A stretch of 64,000 nt of DNA from Viridothelium virens (Eukaryota; Ascomycota; Dothideomycetes; Trypetheliales; Trypetheliaceae). Of this stretch, positions 13,201 through 25,450 are shown piece after piece. Below the pieces are notes generated by a model that was not told the DNA's origin, did no database searches, and worked only from the letters and a program-made list of their open reading frames with translations. Both the position numbers and the translations under genes were made by a program. Location of the stretch: assembly GCA_010094025.1 (NCBI GenBank), contig ML991841.1, forward strand, positions 89,055 through 153,054. The letters are read 5' to 3'. Position 1 is the stretch's first letter; the number at the start of each line of letters is the position of its first letter.

Positions 13201-14808
13201 GCAACGTATAGACTCGTTCATACATTTAGCTGGAAGTTCATACAGGGTTCGAGCATACCGCTTGGTCTGTCAACTAATGCTATCGGAATCGCGGATCCCA
13301 AAGATGTCCTTGCGCCAGGCGAGATCCATTTAGCCTTTTCGCAAGATTTCCATGACGAGAAGTCAGGACAAACTCTCTCGTTTTTGAATAAAAAGGATGT
13401 CCTAGTGGCCCGGCATCCTTGTATGCGACGTTCAGATATACAAAAAGTGAGAATCTTGCCGTTTCCTGGCTCAGTCTAACCTCTGCAGGTTCGCGCGGTC
13501 TTCAAGCCAGAACTTAGTCACATTCGTGATGTGGTCATCTTCTCACGGAAAGGCCAAATACCACTTGCACATAAGTTGCAAGGGGGCGATTATGATGGAG
13601 ACACGGTACAGAACCCTTACCTCCGCTTGTTTTGAAAGTAGACGCTGACGTTTCACCAGTTTTGGATCTGTTGGGAACCTCTTCTTACACAGGAATTTCA
13701 AAATGCTCCGGCACCAACCAATGTGCCCAGTCCCCAGTCATATAGGATTCGCGTCGACAAGACTCCTCTTCGCGCCATACTCAACGAGGCGGATCCGGAG
13801 CCATTACGAGAGTTTCTTAAGCAGAGTTTCCACTTCAGGAGTCAGCCCGACTTGCTAGGAGTCGTTACCAACGATCATCAGAGTCTTTCCTATGCCGAGA
13901 ATACGATTGATTCGCCTGGGTTGACTTGCTATGCTGACATGCACGACTATTTGATCGACTCTGCAAAGAATGGATATTCCTACTCATTTCAGGATTATCG
14001 CCGGTTCAAGGCCGATTGCAAGGACATCAGGATCAAGTCGCTTCCAGAACCCGCCTACAGAAAAGTCACCAAAGCAAAGATGGATACGACGACTATAAGG
14101 AGAGGCCAAAGCCTCATAGACCCCTCCATCAAACACAATCCACAACACATCGTCGACAAGCTTGTGTTTCAAACTATCGCACCTCACATCGAAGAAACAT
14201 TACGACAAGTCGACGCACGTTTCGCTGATTCACCGACCAGCGACCCAGAGCTTACGTCGCTCTACGAGGAATATCGCAGCTACGCCGAAGACGACTCCAG
14301 ACTTGGTGACGACTCCCTACGGAATGAGCTCGATGACCTCGTTCGACGGCTTGTCGATCTTAAAAACGAGTTCAATTCCGCGAGGGATCGAAAGTTCGAT
14401 ATGGACAATATTGAGCAATTTGAGGAGCATATTCAACGATTTCACAACATTTACCAAAATAATATCATACCGACCACACCCAGCCACCTTTCGCGTGACA
14501 TGCGACGCACGCTATGCAGGCGTAAAGGTCCTCATGAACCGACCGAATGGGATTTGCTGAAGGCATCAGCATTGCATGCGGTTTGTCACAAATCTTACTC
14601 ATTCGTGTTTCAGACTGCAGGAAAGGAACTCGTCGAGTTGAAGTCCGCAGCTTCGTCGTCTGGACGGAGGAACCTAGTGCATTCCCAGTGGGAGATGATG
14701 AAGCCGCGGAAGGCGAAAAAATTGGAGACTGCGGCTGCTATACGAGATGACGATGATGATGCAAAGAGCGAAGGCATGGCAGAGAACATCGCGGACGATA
14801 TGGAATGA
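10300..14808 (+). CDS. RNA-dependent RNA polymerase, QDE-1/RRP type (RNA silencing)
   Basis: Six exons join without frame loss: 10300-12310, 12360-12514, 12566-13105, 13162-13446, 13489-13605 and 13660-14808, giving 1418 residues. Introns are 42-56 bp. The catalytic DYDGD motif of cellular RdRPs lies at about residues 1031-1035 in exon 5 (LQGGDYDGDTF). Upstream motifs of the double-psi beta-barrel core include LGFSKTIQTVLFLPSQIRY, VMDDGCGAIS and KGVWY. Size and motif position are close to Neurospora QDE-1 (1402 residues, motif near 1007). The enzyme makes double-stranded RNA from aberrant transcripts for Dicer in quelling or related pathways. The N-terminal 350 residues are Ser-rich and poorly conserved. 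Whether it is the QDE-1, SAD-1 or RRP-3 orthologue cannot be settled without a phylogeny. Confidence 0.93.
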
Positions 14809-15527
14809 TCTCTTCAGTCACATGTTGGTTGCACACAATGGTTTTTTGGCGCAGGACTCTGGATGACGAGACCGTTCAAGTGGCATATTTGAATCATCTG
14901 GATAGAAGCTACGCGTGGAAGGTGGATGAGTGATTTACTCGGTCTCGGAGTTTCGCAGAGCCACGTCGGGGCATCAAGACGGAAGCTAGAATGTTGGTTG
15001 TTTACACAGGAAGGGTGATTACTTTGCCTTATTGCATGACTTATGACCACAACCACGCTTCCTTTCGGATTATTTGTGATACATTCTACATTTCTCTGAT
15101 GACGTGGGACTTCATTACATACATAGCGCAGAGACAGTTCATAGATGGCTTACCCGATCTCGGATTTCTAATCGATTTCAATTTCCAATCTACTTCCGAT
15201 TTCCAACCCATCTCTAATTCCTAATCAACTGTGGAGTCGTAAATGCTATAGCGCTATAGATTAGATCCCTGAAGACGGGAATAATAGCTTCCGGCTCGGA
15301 CTTACCCACGTCGCAATTCTACCCCTCCTCTGCCCTCCCTACTTATGTATACCTGATTCTTCGGTCCTGCGCCTAGGTCTTAGATCCGGCCGAAACTACA
15401 GCGCTAACAAAAGCATTCTCATTGCCGTGATTGCATTACATCACACCCAGATAGTCTGGAAATTTTCATCTTCGCAAGTCCAGTGCAGTTTTGCTTCTTC
15501 CTAATTTATTCTACGTATCTTCAAACG
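14809..15527. other. Intergenic region
   Basis: Between the RdRP stop and the start of the short-chain reductase. It contains short frames only. The stretch at about 15165-15225 has repeated tcnga/atttc words, which is mild low complexity. Nothing else was recognised. Confidence 0.4.
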
Positions 15528-16779
15528 ATGTGCGCTCTCAAAATAGACCATTCTATTGTTCCCAAGGACTCACTCGTCTTGGTAACGGGGGTAAACGGCC
15601 TCATTGGTAGCCATGTTGCGGATCAATGTCTTAAAGCCGGGTTTCGAGTGAGGGGGACTGCGCGAGACACGAAGAAAGCCGCATGGGTAAAGGACGTTTT
15701 CGACAAGCAATACGGGCCAGGGCGCTTCGAAGAGATCGTCGTCAAGGATATGGCTGCAGACGGTGCTTTCGACGATGCTGTGAAAGGTAAAATAAAATGC
15801 CGAACCTCATTACTGGAGAGATCTATCCTGTGTTGTCTTCGAGCGATATTGGAATGAAGAACTGACCGTCCACTCAGGTTGCGTCGGAGTTCTGCACACA
15901 GCGAATGTCATGACGTTTTCTGCAAATCCTCACGAAGTGATCCCACCAACCATTGCCGGGGCGACGAATTGCGCTCGTGCTGCGAAAAATGAACCTTCAG
16001 TCAAGCGTTTCGTGTACACGTCCTCCTCAACAGCATGCCTGACTCCGCAGCCGAACAAAGAGATTGTAGTAGACAAGGACATGTGGAATCAAGACGCGAT
16101 CAAGCAGGCGTGGAAGCCGCCGCCATACGAGGTAAACGTCTTTCGGGTTCCGAACCACAGGAGGTACAGAAAACTCAACGACTTACATTACAATAGGAAA
16201 GCCGGGCATTCGAGGTATACGCAGCGAGCAAGACCCAAGCCGAATTCGAACTTTGGGAGTTTATGAAGAAGGAGAAACCTAACTTTGAGCTGTCTGCTGG
16301 TATGTTCCATGGCGGCCATCGTGAAGACCAAGGACATCGGGTGACTGACATGCTGTCAAGTGCTACCCAACATGAATACTGGACGCGTCATATCTGTGGC
16401 CAACCAAAGCCACCCATCTACAACCGCTTTTCCAGTAAACCTCTATCAGGGCAATATCGATGCAGTGCTCGGCTTGGCGCCGCAATACTGGGTGGATGTG
16501 GAAGACGACGCACGCCTGCATGTCGCAGCACTGACACGGAAGGACACGGCGGGCGAGCGCATCTTTGCATTTACCGCGCCGTTTAATTGGAATGATTTCT
16601 TGGCAATGTATAGAAAGATGTTTCCGGATAAAAAATTCGCCGATGATGTTCAGGGACTAGGGAGAGACCTGAGCAAGGTGCCGAATGGAAGGGCGGAGGA
16701 GCTGTTGAAAGAGATGGGGAGACCTGGGTGGACAAGTTTGGAAGAGAGCCTGAGAAATAACTTGGAGGGCGTTGCTTAG
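15528..16779 (+). CDS. Extended short-chain reductase (GRE2 / dihydroflavonol-reductase-like)
   Basis: Exons 15528-15786, 15878-16131, 16197-16299 and 16361-16779 give 344 residues. The N-terminus has a beta strand followed by the Rossmann motif TGVNGLIG, then an Arg-rich turn (RGTARD) that favours NADPH. YTSSSTA and the catalytic YAASK (Y179, K183) follow, as expected for extended SDR enzymes. The C-terminal half (NTGRVISV, GNIDAVLGL, FAFTAPFNW) matches fungal aldehyde/ketone reductases of the Gre2 group. These reduce methylglyoxal, aldehydes or ketoesters in the cytosol with NADPH. The exact substrate is unknown and there is no obvious metabolic cluster around the gene. The start at 15528 follows a T-rich leader and gives the standard N-terminal length. 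Confidence 0.88.
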
Positions 16780-18034
16780 ATGCTGGTCCTGATCTTGTGG
16801 AATGAGTTGAAGTCCTAGAAGGTGTTGCGTTTGACACAATTAGAAAAGGTGCCGTCGGTGAAATAATTGATCCTTGATTTGCTTAAACAGATCTTGGTCG
16901 ACATAAAATTCCCTAACATTGATTAGCAATGGCCTTAAAAGAGTGCAATGGCTCTACCCACTTGGAAGTCAAGGGGTTGACATTCAATTGACATCTCAGG
17001 CATTTGCTCTGAGAGCATCTGGATTCGTGCTCGTTAAGTAACTGCCTCGATGGATTATGGGCATGTCATGCTGGGTACTCTGATGTGAGAATGAGTCGGA
17101 GGCACGGCGAAAGAATCCGGAAACAGTTTTCATTTCTCACCGGACTAAACTCCGATGTCCACCAAGACACCAGAGGTGAAGAGGTTAGCGTGAGGATCCG
17201 CTCCTTATCGTCCGTGCGTTTGACTGGGGGACAGATCCTCAATCCATCTGGACGGAAACTGGAGCCAAACCCGTGGCTGCGGATGAACTCTGTACGGAGA
17301 GGCCAACCGCAAGCCTTCAAAACATCAATAGTGAAAATCTGGAAGGCCGAGCATCGAGTAGCTCACTGAGCAGATGTTGAAGTATCCTAGATCATTCAGA
17401 ACGAGTTCTCGAACATGCCGAAGCGATCCGGCGCCTCATATCGGGCTAAGAGGGCTAAGATTTGATCATCATCAGCGGGAAACGGCGCAGCCAAGAGGAA
17501 GCGCAACGCCAAGCACGTGGAGAGCAGCAAACGGTGCAGTTCCTGTCAGCTCAGCACCAAGCGTCAAGCCTCTTCGTTACCGTCTTCTTCGTCCCGCTTG
17601 ACCTAAACTCTCAATTGCATGGAGCTTCCTGATCAGCACTCGTTCGCAGACCCGCAACCTGAGCCCCATGCGGCACTTCAGCCACCTGTCGAGCATCTGC
17701 CCAGCGACTGCTGTATGATTGGATAGCTCGAGCAATAAGGGCGAGATGATTGGGCACGCCCTGAACCATACGTCATGACGTCAAAAAAATCCCACAACAA
17801 ATGCTTGACCTTTCCGAACGCCTGCATCCCACGTGCATGGGCAAGCTGCGAGCTGCACCAAGCCCGAGCATCGATGCCTGGACCTTCGAACCCAGGTACA
17901 AAAATGGCTGCTCCACCCCTGGAAACCGTCCTCCTGCAAGGCGCTGGGCAAACAGTCTTTTCTCCTCCAAGTGCCTCTACAAGCTGTTCCTGCAGGGACT
18001 CATTCAATTGAGTTGACAAGGCAGCACAGCCAGC
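16780..18034. promoter_or_regulatory. Upstream region of the PhoD gene with two GCACGTGG motifs
   Basis: No gene is supported here. Two 8-bp GCACGTGG motifs occur in opposite orientation, at 17513-17520 (+) and 17829-17836 (read on -), about 520 and 205 bp before the phosphatase start. CACGTGG is the preferred site of the Pho4/NUC-1 class of bHLH regulators of phosphate starvation, so the location suggests phosphate control of the downstream phosphatase. This is inference from motif and context only. Confidence 0.35.
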
Positions 18035-20071
18035 ATGCAGTTACTTCATCTATTCGGCGCCCTCGCCGCAACCGTGCCTATTGCAGAGGCTTCCTGGGCG
18101 AAGAATATCAACTATCGATCTCCTTCAGAACATCACCCGGGTTTGGGTGTAGCCGTTCACAAAGTCGTCAAGCGTAACAATCCGGCGACGACTTACGGAG
18201 CTTCAAACCTCAATTTCACTCATGGCGTGGCTTCCGGTGACCCGTACCCTGACTCAGTCATCTTGTGGACGCGTCTAGCTCCCATGTATGCTTCTGATGC
18301 GTCGAACGCCTCCGTCTCCGGCTATGTCCCGTTGTATAACCACAATGACAATATCAACGTTTCCACGGGACCCGTTTGCGCACAGTACAAGGTTGCAGAG
18401 GATCAAAACTTTACCAACGTTGTGACATCAGGTCATGCATACACTAGTTCTGATGTTGATTACACTGTCAAGGTACGCAAAGCATTTAATTTGGCTACGT
18501 AGACGTTGTCGAGAAGGTCTTTCTTGAAACTGTCTACGTTGATCATCTCGTCGAGCTTCCCGGCTAATAGTTTTGTAGGTCGAGGCAACAGGTCTGAAGG
18601 CATACACGACCTACTATTATCAGTTTACGGTTTGCGGCTCTACAAAGGCCAGCCAGATTGGTCGAACCAAAACAACTCCAAACGCAAACGATGCAGTAAC
18701 GAGTGTCGGCCTCGCTGTTTACTCCTGCAGCAACTACCGTAAGTCCTTTGCGGCAACCTGTGAAAGCTTGATTTTTGACGATTCCTAGCATTCGGCTATT
18801 TCAACGCCTTCGGTAACCCAGCTCGCAAGGACTCTGTAGACTATGTCATCCATCTCGGTGATTATATCTACGAGTACGCCAATGGAGATTATGGATATGG
18901 TCAGACGATTGATCGTATTCCTATGCCTGATAGGACAATCTATACACTGTACGACTACCGTACAAGGCTCGCTACCTACCGCAACGACCCTGATCTCCAA
19001 CTGAGTCATGAAACCTTCCCCTGGATTCCTGTTTGGGACGATCATGAAGTTGCCGACAATACCTATCGCGATGCTTCCTCTGAGCTCAACAACACCGAAC
19101 AATCGTTTGTCCAGGACGGTGGTGTTAGCGTAGATCAACGTAAGATGAATGCTGTGCGCGCCTATTTCGAATGGATGCCGATCCGCCAAGTCGAGATGGA
19201 TGACAATCTTCGCATCTGGCGGTCATTCTCGATTGGTTCACTTTTTGACTTGATCATGCTTGACACCCGCCAATATGATCGTTCGATCACTGATCTTTAC
19301 TGGAATACTCACTACGTCCATCAGATTTCTTCTGATGCCGGCCGATCGATGATGGGCTCTCGTCAAGAGAATTGGTTTTACAACTCCCTCAGTTCGTCCG
19401 CTAGTCGTGGTGCGACATGGCGCATCATTGGTTCCCAGACGGTCTTTTCACGTATCAATGAGTCTGTTGCTTATGGTAACGTTGACCCGCTTGATTACGA
19501 CGCTTGGGATGGATATCAGTCAAACCGGAACAGGACCCTGAACCACTTGTACAGCAACAATATTGGCAACAATATCATGATTTCCGGTGATTCACACGCC
19601 TCTTGGGTCTCTGATCTTGTCTGGCTTGAAGACCATCCCTACGACAATGCTACGGGAGCCGGTTCTATTGGCGTTGAATTTGCTGGCTCAGCGGTCAGCT
19701 CGCCGTGCCCTTACGGTCAGAACATTTCCCTCTCAAGTGCCAACAATTATTCTCGGTGGCTCACCGACGCCAACCGTGAGCTTCAATGGCAGGACCTATA
19801 TTACCGCGGGTATTTTGAACTTCAAGTCGGCCACGATCAGCTCAATGCTCAGTACTTTGGCATGCCCACAATTGTCACACGAAACCCCTACGAAATCTCT
19901 CTAGCGAACTTCACTGTCCAAGCCGGTGCCAACAAACTGCAACGTCCAGTTGCTGGTGGTATTGCTGAGAGCGGAAGCTTGAAAAATGGCATTGTCAGGC
20001 AGACCAACTACACCCACAACACGGACAATAATACCTACTTCGTTAGTCAATTCAACCAAGAAGATTTGTAA
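18035..20071 (+). CDS. Secreted PhoD-like alkaline phosphatase / phosphodiesterase
   Basis: Exons 18035-18472, 18579-18738 and 18789-20071 give 626 residues. The first 19 residues (MQLLHLFGALAATVPIAEA) form a signal peptide. An N-terminal PhoD Ig-like domain contains FTHGVASGDPYPDSVILWTR, a family hallmark. The metallophosphatase core follows, with HLGDYIYE (about D224), WDDHEVADN and ISGDSHASW supplying metal ligands. Many NxT/S sites are seen, as expected for a secreted fungal glycoprotein. PhoD enzymes use Ca2+/Fe3+ and hydrolyse phosphomonoesters or diesters such as cell-wall polymers and phospholipids. The upstream region has two Pho4-type CACGTG sites, fitting a phosphate-scavenging role. 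The next gene starts about 340 bp downstream on the same strand. Confidence 0.9.
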
Positions 20072-20414
20072 AAAGGAGGCACAATGCAATGATGTGAGGG
20101 CATCTTGGATCAAGGGATACATGATATAATCTCCAGGATTGTGAGATCCATGTCTGTACATAAAGAAATAGCAGAACTCTCTTCAAAACATTGCCAACGT
20201 TGTATGGGGCTTATCAACATCACATCTTACTCCTAAAGTTTATTTATGCTATGATCAGCACTACATTATCTAGTATAAAGCAGGAATGCCGTCCGCTATC
20301 TCGCTCAGTGGTTGTAGGAAGCCTCAATCGTAGTGACAGGTAATTCTTATGGTTAAATAGAGTAGTGCGGGGCATAAAAAGACGGCCCCGTTATGGAAGC
20401 CAACGAGCATCGTC
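20072..20414. other. Short intergenic region (PhoD to DML1)
   Basis: 343 bp between two genes on the same strand, presumably terminator and promoter. No distinct motif or repeat was recognised. Confidence 0.4.
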
Positions 20415-22211
20415 ATGCACGAAATCTTAACCATACAACTCGGGCAGCAGAGTAATTACCTCGCCACTCATTTCTGGAACATTCAGGTACAAGTGTAGCT
20501 TTCATGGATGTCGAGGAGAATGCTCACCTTCTCTTAAGGAATCTTACTTCACGTACGGTGGACAGGATGAATCTCTCGTCGACCACGACATCCACTTCAG
20601 ACCAGGCATTGGCGCAGATGGAGCCGACACCTATACCCCCCGAGCCCTCATCTACGATCTAAAGGACAGCTTCGGCTCACTCCGAAAAACCAACGCGCTC
20701 TACGAAGCTGAGGAAGACCCCGCCTCGCAAAGCCTCTGGTACAACCTCCTCCCCCCAACGAACTCCCCTCCATCCCATCTCAGCAACTTTCTGACCATAA
20801 CCCCACACTCAGGAACGGCACCACCGTCCCCCACAAACAACCCCCCATCCCACCAATCCCCTACCAGGCCCAGCTCGACGCCGGCCTCCCCCCACCCCCG
20901 CTCACCCCGTCCTCCATTCGCTACTGGTCCGACTACAACCACCTCTTCTACCACCCGCGCTCGCTCATCCCGATCGCCGCCTCCTCCGCCTCGTCGCTAC
21001 AAGCGCGCCTGAGTCCCTTCGACACCTGGGATGCGGGTGACGAGCTCTTTGGGGATCTCGACCGCGACCACGACATCCTGGATCGCGACCTGCGCCCGTT
21101 CGCCGAGGAGTGCGATGCCCTGCAGGGAGTGCAGGTGGTGGCGGGGGTGGATGATGGGTGGGGTGGGTTTGCGGCGAGGTATTTGGAGAGGGTGAGGGAT
21201 GAGTTTGGGAAGGCGAGTGTCTGGGTTTGGGGGGTGGTGGATGGGATGGAGACGAGGAGGGTATGTGTTTTCATATCGGATCGCAGTGAGGAGAGAGAGG
21301 AGGGGATGGGGGAAGGGAGAGCCGTGGAATGAGACCTGTTCTGAGAGGTGGAAGCTAATGCATGTGATAGGAGAAGCAGTTGCAGCGTCTGGTCAACAGC
21401 GCGAAGTCGATGCGAGAGATCACTGCGCAGGCTTCGGTGTATGTTCCGGTGACGAATAGTCCGTCTGTGTTGCCTGGGTACGTCACGATAGAACCGTCCT
21501 CGCAATGGCATACGTCGGCACTGCAAGCTACGGCTTTCGAGAGTATGACGTTGCCGGCGAGACTGCGTGCGACGCTGGAGACCCGAGCTACGCTCGCGGA
21601 TATGGAAGTTGCGTTTAACAATCATGGAAATCGCAAGGTCGCTGGATTGGGGATGTCTGTTGCTGATTCTGACAACCTTGGAGAGCACAAGGAGACAGGC
21701 GAAGAAGAGGGTGTTGATATCAGTCTGCTTCCAAGCAGCCCCCAGGGCCCGCAAAGACTGGGTTCAAGAACGCATCTGTTTGGTAGCGCTGAGACTCTAC
21801 GTGGACCATGGAAGTCGGAAGAAGATGTCGTAATGGCGAATCCTGAGAGCAGGGATCGCTTTCAGTCAGGTCCTACCGTACACAAGTTAGTCGCCAACTC
21901 AGTGTCCATATAACGACATCAAACTGATCGAACTCCATAGATACCAAACCTCGCAGTTATTCCCGCAATTGAGCAGCTTCCCTCACATTTTCTCGAATGC
22001 AACATCAACATCAAGCACTGCATCGCTCGCTGTTCGGACATCTTTATCTACAAATTCGGCTATATCGGATCGCATTCGAGCAATGTCAGGCACTGTGCGA
22101 CGCCTCATTACCTTTGACGAGCGAGAGGCACTATGTAACGGATTGGAAGAGCTTTGTGATGAGTACATAGAAGGGTGGGAGAGTGGAAGCGACGAGGAGG
22201 ACGAGGATTGA
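20415..22211 (+). CDS. DML1: DML1/Misato homologue (tubulin-like, mitochondrial inheritance)
   Basis: Five exons (20415-20486, 20539-20738, 20813-21260, 21371-21885, 21941-22211) give 501 residues, the usual size of fungal DML1. The start [20 protein letters not shown] with WNIQ, then [51 protein letters not shown]-like text ([18 protein letters not shown]) and [19 protein letters not shown] are all family signatures. Misato/DML1 proteins combine a tubulin/FtsZ-like fold with a myosin-like segment. Yeast Dml1 is essential and affects mitochondrial DNA partitioning. An apparent frame change near 20740-20812 is fully explained by a 74-bp intron. The C-terminus is acidic (SGSDEEDED). It converges with PRP18 on the other strand. 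Confidence 0.92.
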
Positions 22212-22752
22212 GAAGGAGGACGTGCAATAATTACTAGACAATGGCGTGTGCCTCAAGTGGAAGTCTTACAAAGCGCTGGGTATGTAATTGCGTTGAACTG
22301 TGAGCGTCACTGTCTCATAGTGACAGACGCTAGCTTGACGTATACTGATGGTGTTTCTAGCTTGATCACGCCGGCGTTCCACATCGACAGCTTTCGGGAT
22401 CATTTAGAGAGTAATTGACCACGCTCTACGACTGCGGTCTCATTCAAGCGATACCAGTAGCCAGATCACTCAGAACAAAAACTAAGACCACGCGATGCCT
22501 TGTTCACACATTTTGTGGGGATGGATTGCTTCTTTCTTGTCTCCTACGCCACCTTTCCCTGTGTGAGGCATTACACGGTCTCAATTGGGCTCATCAATCA
22601 GCGAAATACGACGAGCATGTTATATTCTAAATTCAGTTCGCAAAGGCTATGGCGGTGAGTTCGAACGCATTCAAGACAGCAGGTGTACTATCGAAATAGT
22701 TTCTTCAGTGGGAATGGTGCTATTCTATGACTCATGGAGGCTGTATAGCTAT
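22212..22752. other. Intergenic region between convergent DML1 and PRP18
   Basis: 541 bp between two 3' ends. Short frames only. A GTTCGAAC-containing B-box-like word near 22650 has no partner A-box and no stems. Confidence 0.4.
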
Positions 22753-23874
22753 CTATCCCATAAGCTGTAACTGGTCATCTGGTGGCCAGCGTGTCTGTGC
22801 GAAGCTTAGACATCGTTTGATGCTTTGAAGATATTTTCTTGTTGTTTCGTCGCTCATGATATGAGCCGCTCCCTTGTCGCTTTCATGTAATTTCTCTCGT
22901 GCTGAACGCTCGTGAATACCGACCATAGTTACACCGATAGGCCATGCGCTGTAAATCATTAGTACTTAGCTTTGAGGAGAAGATCAAACGGGGACTCACG
23001 CTTTGCCGATACTCAATCTTAGATATCCATCATTGGCATCAACGTAACGTCTCTCCTGCGCCGCCTTAACAATCTCCACGACCGGCTCCAATACTCCATC
23101 TTCAACTTCTCTCTGCTCCATTCTCCGAAAGAGAGGTTTCATATTCTCTTTCGCCTGAATCATAGCATTATATGCAGCCTTACCCTGATAGCTTGTCTTG
23201 ACCTCTTCCGGACGTTGCTGTAACGCTATTTCCCATTCTGTAAAGACCATAGTGAAGTACGATGCCAGTTTTCTGAACAGATACTTGCGTTCAGCCTCAG
23301 TCTTAGGAAGCTTGGCCTCGACTTTCATGTCCTTTTCCGGCACCATTTCAAGTGTTGTAGGTATGGGTCCTTTGCTCATGACTGGCGCCGGTTTCATCAT
23401 TTTCCAATACCGTCTTAATCTTTGCTCATGATTCTCGCCGAATAGCGTTGCAGGTTGTTGCATCTCCCTCAGCTTCGTCACCAACTCTGCATCCTCTATC
23501 TCTTCCTGCTCAGGCAATGGCGTATTGTCCTCTGACACATTCTCCGGTGGCAAATCGGGCAGCCCTAATCGTTTTCTGCGCTTCCTCTCCTCCTCGGCCT
23601 CTTCTTCCTCTCGCCTTCTTTTGCTCTCCTCCGCCATTCTTGCCCGCTTCTCCTCGCGCTCTCGATCGCGAGTGGCTTCCTCCTCTTCAAGCTTCCGCTT
23701 CCGTTGATATTTTTCATCCTGTTCCTTCTTGAGGGCTTCTTGTTCGGCCCGGTAGTTGGCTTCGCGTTGAGCCTCAACTTCGGACCGTCTGAGGTACTTT
23801 TTGGGTCCGGTATCTGAGGAAGGTGGTGACTTGGACTTAGCGATTTGAGCCGACATGAGAGATGCGAAATCCAT
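22753..23874 (-). CDS. PRP18: Pre-mRNA-splicing factor PRP18
   Basis: Two exons, 23874-23000 and 22948-22753, joined by a 51-bp intron, give 356 residues. The protein begins MDFASLMSAQIAKSKSPPSS with GPKKYLRRSEVEAQ, the typical fungal PRP18 start with its splicing-factor motif. A long basic/acidic coiled segment covers about residues 30-115, and a PRP4-like (SFM) motif region TKLREMQQPATLFGENHEQR with LRRYW follows. The C-terminal five-helix Prp18 domain ends in WPIGVTMVGIHERSAREK and RKYLQSIKRCLSFAQ. Prp18 acts with Slu7 in the second catalytic step of splicing on the U5 snRNP. The gene shares a roughly 690-bp divergent upstream region with SAP18. Confidence 0.95.
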
Positions 23875-24563
23875 TTCGAACCTCAGTAGCTCTTGGTGAG
23901 CCTCAAAATGTTTTTCTGGTTTTTGGACCTGGCGATGGTGGCATTCAAAGTCAGTAGCACGAGTAGCGAAAGTCCGGAGAAGTGGATTGCTGCGGTCCTG
24001 GATTTTGTGCACCGCCGTACCTTCGCTCTAGATGAGGACTTCAGGAGCGGAGAACATCGCAACAACAAGGAATTGGGCAGATCGGATTGAAGGCGAGCTT
24101 CCAAATCCGTAGCTCGATCAGAAAAAATTGGTCTTATCTCCAATTGAGCATTGTTGAAGCGGGCGTAGTGGTGGCAAGTTTGTATGGGGGGTTTTAGGTC
24201 TCTCAGGGCAAATGGCACCCTTCGCTCACCGTAGTAAACAAACAATGACGTTGTAATACTGGTTTCCTAGGTGATCCGGTTAAAGCTTCTCCGAAGTCCT
24301 CATTGTTGCGGCGCGCGACTATTAATCACTGAGTGAAAGTGTGAAGCAGTTGCGGCGAAAAAACACCAAAACGCACAGACCCCGCTCGCGCTTTGGCCCA
24401 TCCTCAAAGCTTCGCGCTTCTCGTAACCTTCACGCATCCCATCTCAAACTCTCCGACTAAACGCAGCTATTCTTTTTCTGCACCAACCTTTCCTCGACCA
24501 AAATAGATCTGCTGCGATCTATTTGCTCTCCTACACCAATGATTCGTGATATATAGTATCAAA
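23875..24563. promoter_or_regulatory. Divergent promoter region of PRP18 and SAP18
   Basis: 689 bp separate the two start codons, which point away from each other, so both promoters must lie here. The right half is CT-rich on the plus strand just before the SAP18 ATG. No TATA-like box or specific factor site can be named with confidence. Confidence 0.5.
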
Positions 24564-25450
24564 ATGTCCAATCAAGGCGGCCCCAAAATCGACCGCCAAA
24601 CAACGACTCCCTTCCTCTTGCGGCTATGCTATAGAAACGGCTCATTTCATAGGTACGATACACAAAAATCGAGTCCCATCTTTAAAGAGCTACAAGCCCT
24701 TCCTCTATGATACGGCCAAACCTAATCTTATTTAGACCCGACGAATTCCCCACCCTCCCCTCGCATCCGACCCCCTCCCACCTCCAAATCTACACCTGGC
24801 AAAGCTGCACCCTCCGCGAACTAACCGCCCTCCTCACCTCCGCCCTCCCCAGCAACATCCTCCCCTCCCCCCTAATCGGCACGCGCCTCGCCTACCGCCT
24901 CATCTACCAAGACACCAGCCAGCCCAACCGGCCGGGCCCCGGGCGCTACCTCCCCAAAGACATCGGCAACGTAGTCATCGGCGCCGGCGGTCCCGGCACC
25001 AGCGGCGACGACCACGACGACGATGGACCCGCGAACGGAGAGCAGCCGCGCAGCAGAGACGCCGAGAGACTCGAGGGCGACGCGGAGAAGACGCTGCAGG
25101 ACGCGCGGTTCGTGATCGGAGACTACGTCTGTGTTGCGATTCTGCCGCCGCTGGCGAATGGGGCGGTCGCGGCACCGCCGCCTCCGGCGGGGGCGTCGTC
25201 GTATGGAGGTTCGAGGGGGGGACGGGGCGACTTCGGTGGAGGTGGGAGGGGAGGCATGCCGCCGCCGAGGGAGAATGGGTATGGTGGCGGGGGGTTCAGG
25301 GGGAGGGGCCCGCCGAGAGGCGGATATTCGATGGAGAGAGGTGGATTTCCGAGTGGAGAATGGAGGAGAGGCGAGAGGTTGCCGGATGGATCGTCGGGGG
25401 GTGGTGGCGGTGGGTATGGTAGGGGGAGGGGAAGAGGGAGGGGATATTGA
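24564..25450 (+). CDS. SAP18 family protein with Gly/Arg-rich tail
   Basis: Exons 24564-24652 and 24736-25450, joined by an 83-bp intron, give 267 residues. The first part has the SAP18 pattern: KIDRQTTTPFLLRLCYRNGS, RPDEFP, LQIYTWQSCTLRELTALL, RLAYRLIYQD, KDIGNVVIG, then DARFVIGDYVCVAI. SAP18 is a ubiquitin-fold partner of the Sin3-HDAC complex and of the ASAP/PSAP splicing-linked complexes. From about residue 160 the protein continues with a Gly/Arg/Pro-rich, RGG-like tail ending GYGRGRGRGRGY, which would favour RNA binding. Animal SAP18 is about 150-170 residues, so this one is longer. The tail region is markedly GC-rich compared with its surroundings. Confidence 0.88.

Noticed and set aside
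20739-20812. Apparent frameshift in the DML1 gene
   Set aside because: A 74-bp GT-AG intron here restores the family sequence ([13 protein letters not shown]), so the gene is intact.
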